64,000 nt of DNA from Emticicia oligotrophica DSM 17448 (GTDB lineage: Bacteria > Bacteroidota > Bacteroidia > Cytophagales > Spirosomataceae), in the NCBI RefSeq assembly GCF_000263195.1, contig NC_018748.1:2170001-2234000 (forward strand). The letters are read 5' to 3'. The notes under the pieces are model-generated. The model was not told where the DNA came from, did not search any database, and saw nothing but the letters and a program-made list of their open reading frames with translations. Below, piece by piece: positions 50,308 through 58,482 of the stretch. A program made the position numbers and the translations under genes. Every line of letters begins with the position of its first letter. The first letter of the stretch is position 1.

Positions 50308-52362
50308 ATGAAAAAACTCATAATTCTTCTTTTATGCTCTTTAGGAGCTTTCGCCCAAATAAATCCCGAAAATATTAAAATCATACGTGATAAATGGGGT
50401 GTTCCGCACATTTTCGCTAAAACAGACCCCGAAGTATCTTATGGATTAGCTTGGGCAAATGCCGAAGATGATTTTAAAACTATGCAGATCACACTTTTGG
50501 CGGGCAAAGGTATGGTTGGCCGCCATAAAGGTAAAGATGGAGCAACCATTGATTATGTAGTTGCACTGTTACGTTGTAGAGAAGTGGTTGAAGAGCAATA
50601 TGATAAAGTGTTTTCGCCCGAATACAAAGCACTCATTGAAGGCTATGTGGCTGGTATCAATGCTTATGCTGCCAAACATCCTGAGGAAGTTTTAGTAAAA
50701 GGGTCTTTTCCAACAACGCCTAAAGAATATACTGCCAGTACAGTTCTTTCGTTGTCGATGATTTCGGGCGTTGATGCAGTTTTGCAGAAAATCTTTAAAG
50801 AGAAAGTAAAAACACTCGATGATTTTAAGGCAGCGGGCTCAAATGCTATGGCTATACACAGCTCTAAAACAACTGATGGAAGTGCCTATTTAGCAATCAA
50901 TCCACATCAGCCGCTTGAAGGTCCTGTGGCTTGGTATGAAGCTCATTTATGCAGCGAAGAAGGTCTTAACGTTTTGGGTGCTTTGTTTCCAGGTGGACCT
51001 GTAATTTTTGTAGGTGCAAACGAAAACTTAGGTTGGACGCACACGGTGAATTATCAAGATAAAGTAGATGTTTTTCAACTCGAAATGAATCCTTCCAACA
51101 AAATGCAGTATAAGTTTGATGGAAAATGGGAAACTTTAGAGCAGAAAGCAGTGAAATTGAAAGTAAAAATGGGAGCTTTTACGATTCCTGTTAAAAAAGT
51201 GGCTTTGTGGAGTAAATACGGAGCAACGGTTCAAACCAAGCAAGGTACTTTTTCGGTTAGATTTAGTGCTAATCAAGATATCAGAGGAATCGAACAGTGG
51301 TATAAAATGGATAAAGCTCGTAATTTCTCAGAATTCTATAAAGCCATGCAAATGACGGCTATACCAGGGTTTAATACCATTTATGCCGATAAACGAGATA
51401 CCATTTTTTATGTAAGCAATGGGAAAATTCCATTCCGTGCCGAAGGTTATGATTGGAAAAATACAATTCCGGGTAATACTTCAAAAACGCTTACTACTTC
51501 CTTTCATCCGCTGAAAGATTTGCCACAATACATCAATCCTGTAAGTGGCTATTTATTCAATGCCAATCATACGCCATTTAATGCCACAGGCCAGAAGGAT
51601 AACCTAAAAGCCCAAGATTTCGACCAAACAATGGGCTATGAAGTAAAAGATAATAACCGAAGTATTCGCTTTCAAGAAATGTTTTCGCAGTATGATAAAA
51701 TCTCGTTTGAAGATTTTAAACGTATCAAATATGATGGTCAATTACCACAAGGGAAACTTTATTTTCCATCCAACACCGATGCTTTATTTCAGTTAAACCC
51801 GCAGGAATATGCTGATTTAAAGCCACTTATCGAAAACCTAAACTCTTGGGATAGAAAAACTAATGTTGAAAGTAAAGGAGCGGCTATCTTCTTAATTATG
51901 CTCAATTATTTCACCACAGACTTCCCAAAGAGAGAAACCTTAACCGATTATGTAATTACCAAAGAAGATGCGATTGGGGCTTTCCAATATGTAAATACAT
52001 ATATGAAACGGCATTTTGGAAGAACAGATATTGCTCTCGGTGATTTACAAAAATTAGTAAGAGGAAATATTGAAAAGCCAGTGTGGGGTTTGCCTGATGT
52101 GATTACAGCCATGCACACTCGCCCTTATAAAGATGGTAAATTGAAAGTTGTGCAAGGTGAATCTTACATTGGATTAATCAAATTTCCGAAAAATGGTTTA
52201 CCAGAAATCGAAACAGTACTCAATTTTGGCCAATCAACCCATGCAGATAGTGCACATTTTGCCGACCAAATGGATTTGTATTTAAACCAGAAAACCAAGA
52301 AAATGACACTCGATAAGGCAGAAGTAATGAAAGCTGCAGTAAAGACGTATTCGCCAAAATAG
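50308..52362 (+). CDS. penicillin acylase family Ntn-hydrolase
   Basis: The ATG at 50308 gives 684 residues with a signal peptide (MKKLIILLLCSLGAFAQ). The A-subunit part (IIRDKWGVPHIFAKTDPEVSYGLAWANAEDDF) is followed by the autocleavage region AAGSNAMAIHSSKTTDG, where the Ser (about residue 178) becomes the N-terminal nucleophile. After it come AINPHQPLEGPVAWYEAHL and FVGANENLGWTHTVNYQDKVD. Relatives deacylate beta-lactams, N-acyl-homoserine lactones or other amides in the periplasm. Quorum-quenching activity is possible but unproven. Confidence 0.92.
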   Translation: MKKLIILLLCSLGAFAQINPENIKIIRDKWGVPHIFAKTDPEVSYGLAWANAEDDFKTMQITLLAGKGMVGRHKGKDGATIDYVVALLRCREVVEEQYDKVFSPEYKALIEGYVAGINAYAAKHPEEVLVKGSFPTTPKEYTASTVLSLSMISGVDAVLQKIFKEKVKTLDDFKAAGSNAMAIHSSKTTDGSAYLAINPHQPLEGPVAWYEAHLCSEEGLNVLGALFPGGPVIFVGANENLGWTHTVNYQDKVDVFQLEMNPSNKMQYKFDGKWETLEQKAVKLKVKMGAFTIPVKKVALWSKYGATVQTKQGTFSVRFSANQDIRGIEQWYKMDKARNFSEFYKAMQMTAIPGFNTIYADKRDTIFYVSNGKIPFRAEGYDWKNTIPGNTSKTLTTSFHPLKDLPQYINPVSGYLFNANHTPFNATGQKDNLKAQDFDQTMGYEVKDNNRSIRFQEMFSQYDKISFEDFKRIKYDGQLPQGKLYFPSNTDALFQLNPQEYADLKPLIENLNSWDRKTNVESKGAAIFLIMLNYFTTDFPKRETLTDYVITKEDAIGAFQYVNTYMKRHFGRTDIALGDLQKLVRGNIEKPVWGLPDVITAMHTRPYKDGKLKVVQGESYIGLIKFPKNGLPEIETVLNFGQSTHADSAHFADQMDLYLNQKTKKMTLDKAEVMKAAVKTYSPK

Positions 52363-52501
52363 GTTTTATATCACAATTATTAGCCTTTCATACTCATTTA
52401 TTGGCGGTTCAGAGAATCGTCAGATGAAGTTTGAAACCTTATTTATGACAAAACCGTTTTGTTTTCATTCAGTTTTCTCTAAACAAACAAGTAAAATTTC
52501 T

Positions 52502-53779
52502 ATGAATCGAATGTTCGGATTTGCCCTGATGGCGGTCTTTTTTTTCTTGATTGATTTGTATGTATGGCAAGCAATAAAAATTGTGATGCGTTCGGCCACA
52601 CTTTCTACTCAACGAATCATCGGTTTTGGCTTTTGGGGACTTACCGTTTTTTCAATACTTTCAATCATTGCTATTTTTACTTATATGCCTATGTCGGCTC
52701 CCGTAAAGGCGAGTTTCCGTACATTTCTAATGGCTGGTATTTTTATCATTTATATATCCAAAGTATTCTCGGTTTTAGTTTTAATCATTGATGATTTAAT
52801 TCGTTTAGGGAAATGGCTGATTAGCTTCTTTCAAGGCGATTCTGCTCCTGCACAAGTAGCCACTGAGGTAATTCAGCCCGCTGCCGAAAAAATTAGCCGT
52901 TCGGAGTTTTTAGCTAAATCAGCCTTAGCCGTTGGGGGGCTTCATGCAGGCGGTATGGCTTGGGGAATTCTTTCGGGTGCCCACGATTATCGCGTGCGTA
53001 ATGTTACGCTTCGCATTAAAAACCTTCCACGCCAATTTGATGGAATGAAAATCGCTCAATTATCAGATATTCACTCAGGAAGTTTCTTTAATAAAACAGC
53101 AGTAAAAGGCGGTATTGAAATGTTGATGAAAGAAAAGCCTGATATGTTTTTCTTTACGGGAGATTTAGTAAACAATATTGCTCCTGAAGTAAAAGATTAC
53201 ATTGATATATTCTCAAAAATTAAAGCTCCACTGGGAACATTTTCAACCTTAGGAAATCACGATTACGGTGATTATACGCAGTGGGTTTCGCCAGAAAAGA
53301 AACGCCAAAATCTACAAGATTTGATGAATGCTCACAAAACAATGGGTTGGGATTTACTAATGGATGAGCATCGTGCAGTAAAAGTAGATGGAGAAAGTAT
53401 CGGAATTTTGGGTATCCAAAACTGGGGAGCAGGAAATTTTGCCAAATATGGTAGCATTGAGAAAGCTCAACAAAATGCCCATGATTTACCAGTAAAACTT
53501 TTATTATCGCACGACCCAAGCCATTGGAGAGCACAAGTTTTGGGTAAGCAAACTGATATTGATGTGGCTTTTGCTGGTCATACACATGGAATGCAGTATG
53601 GGGTAGAAATTGCGGGCATTAAGTGGTCTCCTGTACAATTCCGTTATAAAGAATGGGCCGGTTTGTACGAAGAAAATGACCAAAAACTTTACGTAAACCG
53701 TGGTTTTGGCTATATCGGTTACCCGGGTCGTTTAGGTATTTTGCCAGAAATAGCTATTTTCGAATTAAAGGTTGGCTAA
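52502..53779 (+). CDS. membrane-bound calcineurin-like metallophosphoesterase (YaeI-type)
   Basis: I favour the ATG at 52502 (MNRMFGFALMAVFFF), which begins directly with the first membrane helix; in-frame ATGs at 52424 and 52445 are possible. The 425-residue protein has about three to four N-terminal helices, a linker, and a phosphoesterase domain with all metal-binding motifs: LSDIHSGS (DxH), FFTGDLVN (GD), LGNHDYG (GNHD), LLSHDPSHW, and AGHTHGMQYG. Relatives cleave UDP-diacylglucosamine-like or other phosphodiesters. It overlaps the next gene by a few bases. Confidence 0.9.
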   Translation: MNRMFGFALMAVFFFLIDLYVWQAIKIVMRSATLSTQRIIGFGFWGLTVFSILSIIAIFTYMPMSAPVKASFRTFLMAGIFIIYISKVFSVLVLIIDDLIRLGKWLISFFQGDSAPAQVATEVIQPAAEKISRSEFLAKSALAVGGLHAGGMAWGILSGAHDYRVRNVTLRIKNLPRQFDGMKIAQLSDIHSGSFFNKTAVKGGIEMLMKEKPDMFFFTGDLVNNIAPEVKDYIDIFSKIKAPLGTFSTLGNHDYGDYTQWVSPEKKRQNLQDLMNAHKTMGWDLLMDEHRAVKVDGESIGILGIQNWGAGNFAKYGSIEKAQQNAHDLPVKLLLSHDPSHWRAQVLGKQTDIDVAFAGHTHGMQYGVEIAGIKWSPVQFRYKEWAGLYEENDQKLYVNRGFGYIGYPGRLGILPEIAIFELKVG

Positions 53780-54356
53780 TTTGAAAGAATTAGAAAAATA
53801 TTTTAATCAACTGTCCCCGCTCAAGGCTGAAACTTGGGCGAATTTAAAACCGCTTTTTTCAAAGAAAAAACTACTGAAAGGTGAATATTTCATTGAGCAG
53901 GGACAGTTGGCTACTAAAATTGGTTTTCTTGAATCGGGAGTTATCAGAGCTTTTTATCGAAACGATGAAGGCGTTGAGTATAACAAGCATTTTTTTATTC
54001 CAAACGCTTTAGTTGGGGGATATGCTTCGATGATTACAGGAAGACCAAATGTGATTATCCAGCAAGCACTAATAGACTGTGATTTATTAGTGGCAGACTT
54101 CTCTCAACTGTCAGCCTTATACAATTCCCACCCTGATTTAGAGCGAGTCGCTCGTCGGCTTGCCGAGTTTTTCTTTGTAGATAAAGAAAACCGTGAAATC
54201 GAAATTATTTTATTAGAGGCAGATAAACGTTATGAACTTTTCCAAAAGCGTTATCCTTCGCTTGAACAACTCATTCCTCAATATCATATCGCTTCCTACT
54301 TGGGCATTACGCCTACACAATTAAGCCGTATTCGGAAGAAGTTATCACAACGCTAA
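53772..54356 (+). CDS. Crp/Fnr-family transcriptional regulator
   Basis: 194 residues: an N-terminal cyclic-nucleotide-like beta-roll (LLKGEYFIEQGQLATKIGFLESGVIRAFYRNDEGVEY, SMITGRPNVIIQQALIDCDLLV) and a C-terminal helix-turn-helix (HIASYLGITPTQLSRIRKKL). No ATG is available before residue 80, so translation must begin at TTG 53772, overlapping the upstream stop, or at TTG 53781, two bases after it. This is consistent with coupling to the phosphoesterase gene. No Cys cluster for an iron-sulfur centre is seen. Target genes unknown; the darcynin-like and SDR genes downstream are candidates. Confidence 0.88.
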   Translation: MANLKELEKYFNQLSPLKAETWANLKPLFSKKKLLKGEYFIEQGQLATKIGFLESGVIRAFYRNDEGVEYNKHFFIPNALVGGYASMITGRPNVIIQQALIDCDLLVADFSQLSALYNSHPDLERVARRLAEFFFVDKENREIEIILLEADKRYELFQKRYPSLEQLIPQYHIASYLGITPTQLSRIRKKLSQR

Positions 54357-54418
54357 TTTCTTTACCTATGTAAATGTTTTTGATTTTCGGGCCATCTAAT
54401 TTTGGTCAAAAATAAGGA

Positions 54419-54844
54419 ATGAAACATTTACAAATGCTATTGATACTTTGGCTATTTACGGCGAAGGTAGATGCACAAACTACACCAAACAATATGGTAT
54501 CACAAAAAAACTACACTATTTTAGTGTTGATGAATGCCACGCCCCAGTGGCTTTCGCATACACGTAGCGAACGGGCCGATTTTTTTGAAAAAAGAATCAT
54601 GCCCATTTTTCAGAAAGTAAGTAAAACTGTAAAAGTTCAACTTTTTGATAGCGAATACTTTCATGCCCAAGTATCAGATTTTATTATAATAACTACCTCA
54701 GATTTAGAGCAATACAAGCTCATGATTGAATTATTGAGAGATTCTAAAATCTATGGTGAACCCTATTTTCAAATCAAAGATATTATCGTAGGGCAAGAAA
54801 ATGCTTTTGAAGATTTTAATATTTTACTAAAAAATGAACACTAA
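54419..54844 (+). CDS. darcynin-like small exported protein
   Basis: 141 residues with a signal peptide (MKHLQMLLILWLFTAKVDAQ). The mature part follows the darcynin pattern: YTILVLMNATPQWLSHTRSERADFFEKRIMPIF, VQLFDSEYFHAQVSDFIIITTSDLEQYKLMIELLRDSKIYGEPYFQIKDIIVGQENAFEDF. The family has a dimeric alpha/beta-barrel-like pattern and no established function. Most darcynins lack a signal peptide, so an exported copy is unusual. The stop overlaps the start of the SDR gene by 11 bases. Confidence 0.78.
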   Translation: MKHLQMLLILWLFTAKVDAQTTPNNMVSQKNYTILVLMNATPQWLSHTRSERADFFEKRIMPIFQKVSKTVKVQLFDSEYFHAQVSDFIIITTSDLEQYKLMIELLRDSKIYGEPYFQIKDIIVGQENAFEDFNILLKNEH

Positions 54845-55571
54845 GGGAAACACAATGCTCATAACTGGTGGAACTGCTGGAATTGGGCGAGCTTTGCTTC
54901 ATAGATTTTACAGTTTAGGGAATCAGCTAATTGTTAGTTCAAGTAATGCCGAAAATCTTGAAAACCTTAAGCTTGAATTTCCTAACATAGAAACGGTTGT
55001 GTGTGATTTGGCTCAAGAAAAAGAAGTTTACAAACTAATAGAAATTTGTCAGCAGCGTTTTTCGACTATTAACGTATTGATAAATAATGCAGGCATCCAG
55101 TTTAATTATGATTGGAAAATAGAGCAGGAAGGATTGAAAAAAATCAAAGATGAGATTAGTGTCAATTTTACGAGCCCAATGCAATTAATTTATGGGTTAT
55201 TGCCCTTGCTTTTGCAGAAACCCGATGCCGCAATTATCAATGTTTCGTCGGGCCTTGCTTTCGCACCTAAAAAATCAGCACCCGTCTATTGTGCAAGTAA
55301 AGCAGCTATTCATAGTGTGAGTAAAAGTTTGCGATATCAGCTTGAAAATACTTCTATAAAAGTATTCGAAATTATTCCTCCTTTGGTTGATACAGCCATG
55401 ACTGCGGGTAGGGGAACAGGAAAAATTACAGCCGAGCAATTAGTCGATGAATTCATGAATAATTTTAAAAATAATAAGTTTGAAAGTAACATAGGCAAGA
55501 CAAAGCTTCTTAGATTTATACAAAGACTTTCTCCTAAAATTGCTGACAAAATCATGAAAGGTGGTTTGTGA
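54834..55571 (+). CDS. DltE-like short-chain dehydrogenase
   Basis: 245 residues with MLITGGTAGIGRALLHRFYSLGNQLIVSSSN at the N-terminus, NNAG (VLINNAGIQFNYDW), and the catalytic SSGLAF and YCASKAAIHSVSKSLRYQLE. The arrangement matches the DltE/YvaG-like SDR group. Substrate unknown. Transcribed with the darcynin-like gene, whose end it overlaps, and closed by a strong terminator. Confidence 0.9.
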   Translation: MNTKGNTMLITGGTAGIGRALLHRFYSLGNQLIVSSSNAENLENLKLEFPNIETVVCDLAQEKEVYKLIEICQQRFSTINVLINNAGIQFNYDWKIEQEGLKKIKDEISVNFTSPMQLIYGLLPLLLQKPDAAIINVSSGLAFAPKKSAPVYCASKAAIHSVSKSLRYQLENTSIKVFEIIPPLVDTAMTAGRGTGKITAEQLVDEFMNNFKNNKFESNIGKTKLLRFIQRLSPKIADKIMKGGL

Positions 55572-55583
55572 GTAAAATGATAC

Positions 55584-55622
55584 AAAAAAATGCTTATTCT
55601 AATACTAGAATAAGCATTTTTT
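55584..55622. terminator. strong terminator after the SDR gene
   Basis: TGCTTATTCTA pairs with TAGAATAAGCA, flanked by A and T runs. Confidence 0.88.
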
Positions 55623-55851
55623 CATTTGAATTTAATACATTGGTTTAAGCTTGAAGATTTGACTTTTATGAATTGTAGTCTTGTTATTACTCTAAAAAAA
55701 AGCTTAAAATGACTTAAAAATTATTTTTTTATTTTCTTTAAAAATAAATAACTGATAATCAATACTTTATGTTGAAACCTAAATTATTTTTTTAATATTA
55801 TTTGGCAGTTAATAAAAAAATAATTTTCTTTATTTATTAGAAAATATTCAG

Positions 55852-55869
55852 TTGGCACGAAAAATGTGG
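55852..55869 (+). promoter_or_regulatory. sigma-54-like -24/-12 site upstream of rpoN
   Basis: TTGGCACGAAAAATGTGG has the -24 TGGCACG box, and a GT ten bases after the GG where GC is expected at -12. It lies 50 bases before the rpoN ATG in a region that also holds an AT-rich 270-base leader without genes. Confidence 0.45.
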
Positions 55870-55918
55870 AGGGGTCATTAAATGTCCCTAAAATGAATGA
55901 AAAAACTCTACTTACACG

Positions 55919-57403
55919 ATGCAAAAATTAAGTCTTAATCAATCCCTACAGCAGCGTCTGTCTCCTCAGCAGATACAGTTCATTAAACTGTTGCAGATTC
56001 CTTCTGCCGAGCTTGAGCAACGAATAGAAGAAGAGCTTGAGATAAATCCAGCTTTAGAGGAAGGCATGGACATGGATGAGCGTGTAAAAGATGAGTATGA
56101 AGATGATTATAATGTTGATGACCATGATGATTATAGTGAATATAGCGAGTATGATACTTATGAGGGGCTTGATGTAAAACAATATTTAGACCAAGATGAC
56201 TATGCCGGCTATAAAATGCAAGGTGATGGATGGGGCGATGATGACCGCGATGCGATGCCGGTAGTTGCTACCAGCACATTAGCAGAATCTTTGGTGCAAC
56301 AATTAGGTTTTTTACGTCTTGATTCTCGTCAAGAAGCTATTGGAATGCAGCTTATTGGTAGTATTGAGGAAGATGGTTATATTCGACGTGCTCTTCGTTC
56401 GATTTGTAATGATTTGGCCTTCACGCAAAATATTTATACGAGTGAAGAAGAAGTAGCAAACCTTCTCAAAAAAGTACAAACATTTGAGCCAGCAGGTATT
56501 GGTGCAAGAGATTTAAGAGAATGTCTTTTACTACAACTCGACCGCAAAAACCACGATGATATTGCGGTAGAAACTGCTATTAGAATCATAGATGCTCACT
56601 TTGACGAGTTTACAAAAAAACATTACGAAAAAATCCAACGCCGCCTCGATATTGACGATGAAACGTTGAAGCAAGCTATTAAAGTTATCACTCGTCTGAA
56701 TCCTAAACCGGGTAGTATTGGAAGTGGCGATAGTGCAGCAGCCTACTTAATGGCCGATTTTATCGTAACAAATAATAATGGCAAACTTGATGTTATTTTA
56801 AACTCAAAAAATGCCCCAGAATTACGTGTGAGTCGTTCATTTGCTGAAATGCTTGATGCGTATGACAAAACAGATAAAAATGGTTCTGCTCAACACAAAA
56901 GCATTAAAGAGACGGTTACTTTCGTAAAGCAAAAACTCGATGCCGCTAAATGGTTTATTGATGCTATTAAACAGCGTCAGCAGACTTTATTGAAAACCAT
57001 GAAAGCAATTGTTGAGTTTCAACGTGAGTTTTTCTTAGAAGGCGATGAGACAAAGCTCAAACCAATGATTCTGAAAGATATTGCTAACCGCATTGATATG
57101 GATATTTCTACGGTTTCGCGGGTAGCTAATAGTAAATCTGTTCAAGCAGACTTTGGTATTTATCCACTTAAATATTTCTTCTCAGAAGGTATCGCAACCG
57201 ATTCGGGCGAAGATGCTTCAAGCCGTGAAGTGAAAAACATTTTGAAAGAATTGATAGAAAATGAGCCTAAGAACTCACCACTTTCAGATGATAAACTTGA
57301 AAAACTATTGAATAAGCGTGGTTATAATATCGCTCGTCGTACAGTGGCAAAATACCGTGAGCAATTGAATATTCCAGTAGCACGTTTACGTAAGCAGTTA
57401 TAG
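55919..57403 (+). CDS. rpoN: RNA polymerase sigma-54 factor
   Basis: 494 residues. Region I is glutamine/leucine-rich (MQKLSLNQSLQQRLSPQQIQF), region II is highly acidic (YEDDYNVDDHDDYSEYSEYD), and region III holds the core-binding part and the C-terminal helix-turn-helix (DIANRIDMDISTVSRVANSKSVQ) and RpoN box (ARRTVAKYREQL). It directs transcription from -24/-12 promoters with enhancer-binding ATPases. The acidic tyrosine/aspartate patch in region II is long. No enhancer-binding protein is nearby. Confidence 0.97.
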   Translation: MQKLSLNQSLQQRLSPQQIQFIKLLQIPSAELEQRIEEELEINPALEEGMDMDERVKDEYEDDYNVDDHDDYSEYSEYDTYEGLDVKQYLDQDDYAGYKMQGDGWGDDDRDAMPVVATSTLAESLVQQLGFLRLDSRQEAIGMQLIGSIEEDGYIRRALRSICNDLAFTQNIYTSEEEVANLLKKVQTFEPAGIGARDLRECLLLQLDRKNHDDIAVETAIRIIDAHFDEFTKKHYEKIQRRLDIDDETLKQAIKVITRLNPKPGSIGSGDSAAAYLMADFIVTNNNGKLDVILNSKNAPELRVSRSFAEMLDAYDKTDKNGSAQHKSIKETVTFVKQKLDAAKWFIDAIKQRQQTLLKTMKAIVEFQREFFLEGDETKLKPMILKDIANRIDMDISTVSRVANSKSVQADFGIYPLKYFFSEGIATDSGEDASSREVKNILKELIENEPKNSPLSDDKLEKLLNKRGYNIARRTVAKYREQLNIPVARLRKQL

Positions 57404-57429
57404 ATTAAAAATATCATATATATATATGA

Positions 57430-57467
57430 AGGTCGGCATGATTCAAAATCGTGCCGACCTTTTTTTG
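57430..57467 (+). terminator. rho-independent terminator of rpoN
   Basis: AGGTCGGCA (57430-57438) pairs with TGCCGACCT (57452-57460), with seven T residues following. Confidence 0.88.
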
Positions 57468-57484
57468 CAGCAAAATCCAAAACA

Positions 57485-57516
57485 AAAAACCTTCTTGATT
57501 GCTCAAGAAGGTTTTT
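57485..57516. terminator. terminator of the L33/DUF4295 transcript
   Basis: AACCTTCTTGA and its complement around a four-base loop, flanked by A and T runs. It is placed beyond the DUF4295 stop on the minus strand. Confidence 0.8.
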
Positions 57517-57538
57517 CAATTTCTTTATGCCTGTGAAA

Positions 57539-57694
57539 TTATGCTTTCAATGCATTTTGTAACTCTTCCATAGGAACCATTTCTTCCTTGAAAGTGTAAG
57601 CACCAGTTTTTGGTGATTTCACAGCTTTGATAACTTTCGCAAAGTTTTTACCTGCGGTTTTATCACGGAGCGTTGCAACTACTTTCTTTGCCAT
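57539..57694 (-). CDS. DUF4295 small basic protein
   Basis: A 51-residue gene beginning MAKKVVATLRDKTAGKNF and ending MEELQNALKA. It is small, lysine-rich and lies 50 bases downstream of the L33 gene on the same strand. DUF4295 proteins are found almost only in Bacteroidota, beside ribosomal proteins L33 and L28, and are suspected to be ribosome-associated. The stop at 57539 is followed by a terminator, so this is the last gene of the unit. Confidence 0.9.
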   Translation of the reverse strand: MAKKVVATLRDKTAGKNFAKVIKAVKSPKTGAYTFKEEMVPMEELQNALKA

Positions 57695-57744
57695 TTCTAA
57701 TTTGATTTTAGATGCGAGAAAAACTCACATTCATTTCTTTAATA

Positions 57745-57927
57745 TTATTTAATTTCTTTGTGGAGCGTGTGAGCTTTCAAAAATGGATTATATTTTTTTA
57801 ACTCTAAACGACCTGTAGTGTTTTTACGGTTTTTTGTCGTTACGTAACGAGACATACCTGCTACACCGCTTGTTTTTTGTACAGTACATTCTAAAATTAC
57901 TTGTACACGATTGCCTTTCTTAGCCAT
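57745..57927 (-). CDS. rpmG: 50S ribosomal protein L33
   Basis: The ATG at 57927 gives the 60-residue protein [18 protein letters not shown] to LHKEIK; an upstream in-frame start would add 14 unrelated residues. The central [28 protein letters not shown] is typical L33. Only one Cys is present, so this is the zinc-free form. The usual upstream partner rpmB (L28) is not here; the region before the gene is a leader with a clear promoter. Confidence 0.95.
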   Translation of the reverse strand: MAKKGNRVQVILECTVQKTSGVAGMSRYVTTKNRKNTTGRLELKKYNPFLKAHTLHKEIK

Positions 57928-58066
57928 TGTTTTATCTATTTGAATGTATTGACTTTTATTGATAAGCAATCAAATCAAGCCAAAATTGATATTTTAAAGA
58001 ATAAATTTCATTTCAAAATGCTTAGACTCTTTAGCTAAACGCCTGTGTGTCTTGCATTTGGGGTTG

Positions 58067-58098
58067 CAAAGTTACAAAATTGTGATTGTTTTTTCAAA
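58067..58098 (-). promoter_or_regulatory. Bacteroidota-type promoter of rpmG
   Basis: Exact -33 TTTG and -7 TAACTTTG with a 20-base spacer on the minus strand. Confidence 0.85.
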
Positions 58099-58397
58099 AA
58101 TCTTTCAAAAGTTTTTTGATTAATTGTTTGATTTCTCTTCTCGAAGTATCAAACAAGTGCTTTCAAAGGTTTTCGGACTCAACTTTACACTTAATTTCTT
58201 GATTCTTTCTTGCATTTTGGCCACTCTCTTCAGAAGAGCTGTCAACCAAATAACGTTTTTATTGCACTTTTACTTCCATGGTTTAGGTATATCAGCCACT
58301 TTAATCTGCTGAAAGAATCTTTTAATAAGCTACTGTTGTCGTTTACAGCTTCATAAAATATGTTGTTTGCCTTGGGCTTGATATAGAACGATATTTT

Positions 58398-58409
58398 TAT
58401 GCATGCATA
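58398..58409. promoter_or_regulatory. TATGCnnGCATA palindrome upstream of the oxidoreductase gene
   Basis: TATGC-AT-GCATA is the same palindrome as the two operators of the fad operon at 47388-47446, differing only in the centre. It lies 74 bases before the ATG at 58483. Confidence 0.7.
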
Positions 58410-58482
58410 CTATTTTCAGAAATTTGATTTAACTTCGCCAACATTTCAAATTAAATCGACTATTTAAACTAATAACCTAGTA

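Larger units (their letters stand above)
57970..58482. promoter_or_regulatory. divergent control region between rpmG and the oxidoreductase gene
   Basis: The 513-base gap holds the minus-strand promoter of rpmG, with TTTG at 58095-58098 and TAACTTTG at 58067-58074 (20-base spacer), giving a leader of about 130 bases. On the plus side the palindrome TATGCATGCATA is at 58398-58409, and TAACTTCG at 58430-58437 is a weaker -7-like element. No coding sequence is convincing; an open frame at 58124-58312 has no start context or similarity. Confidence 0.65.

Noticed and set aside
58124-58312. 62-codon plus-strand frame in the rpmG/oxidoreductase gap
   Set aside because: Starts from a non-ATG codon, overlaps the rpmG promoter region and resembles no protein.
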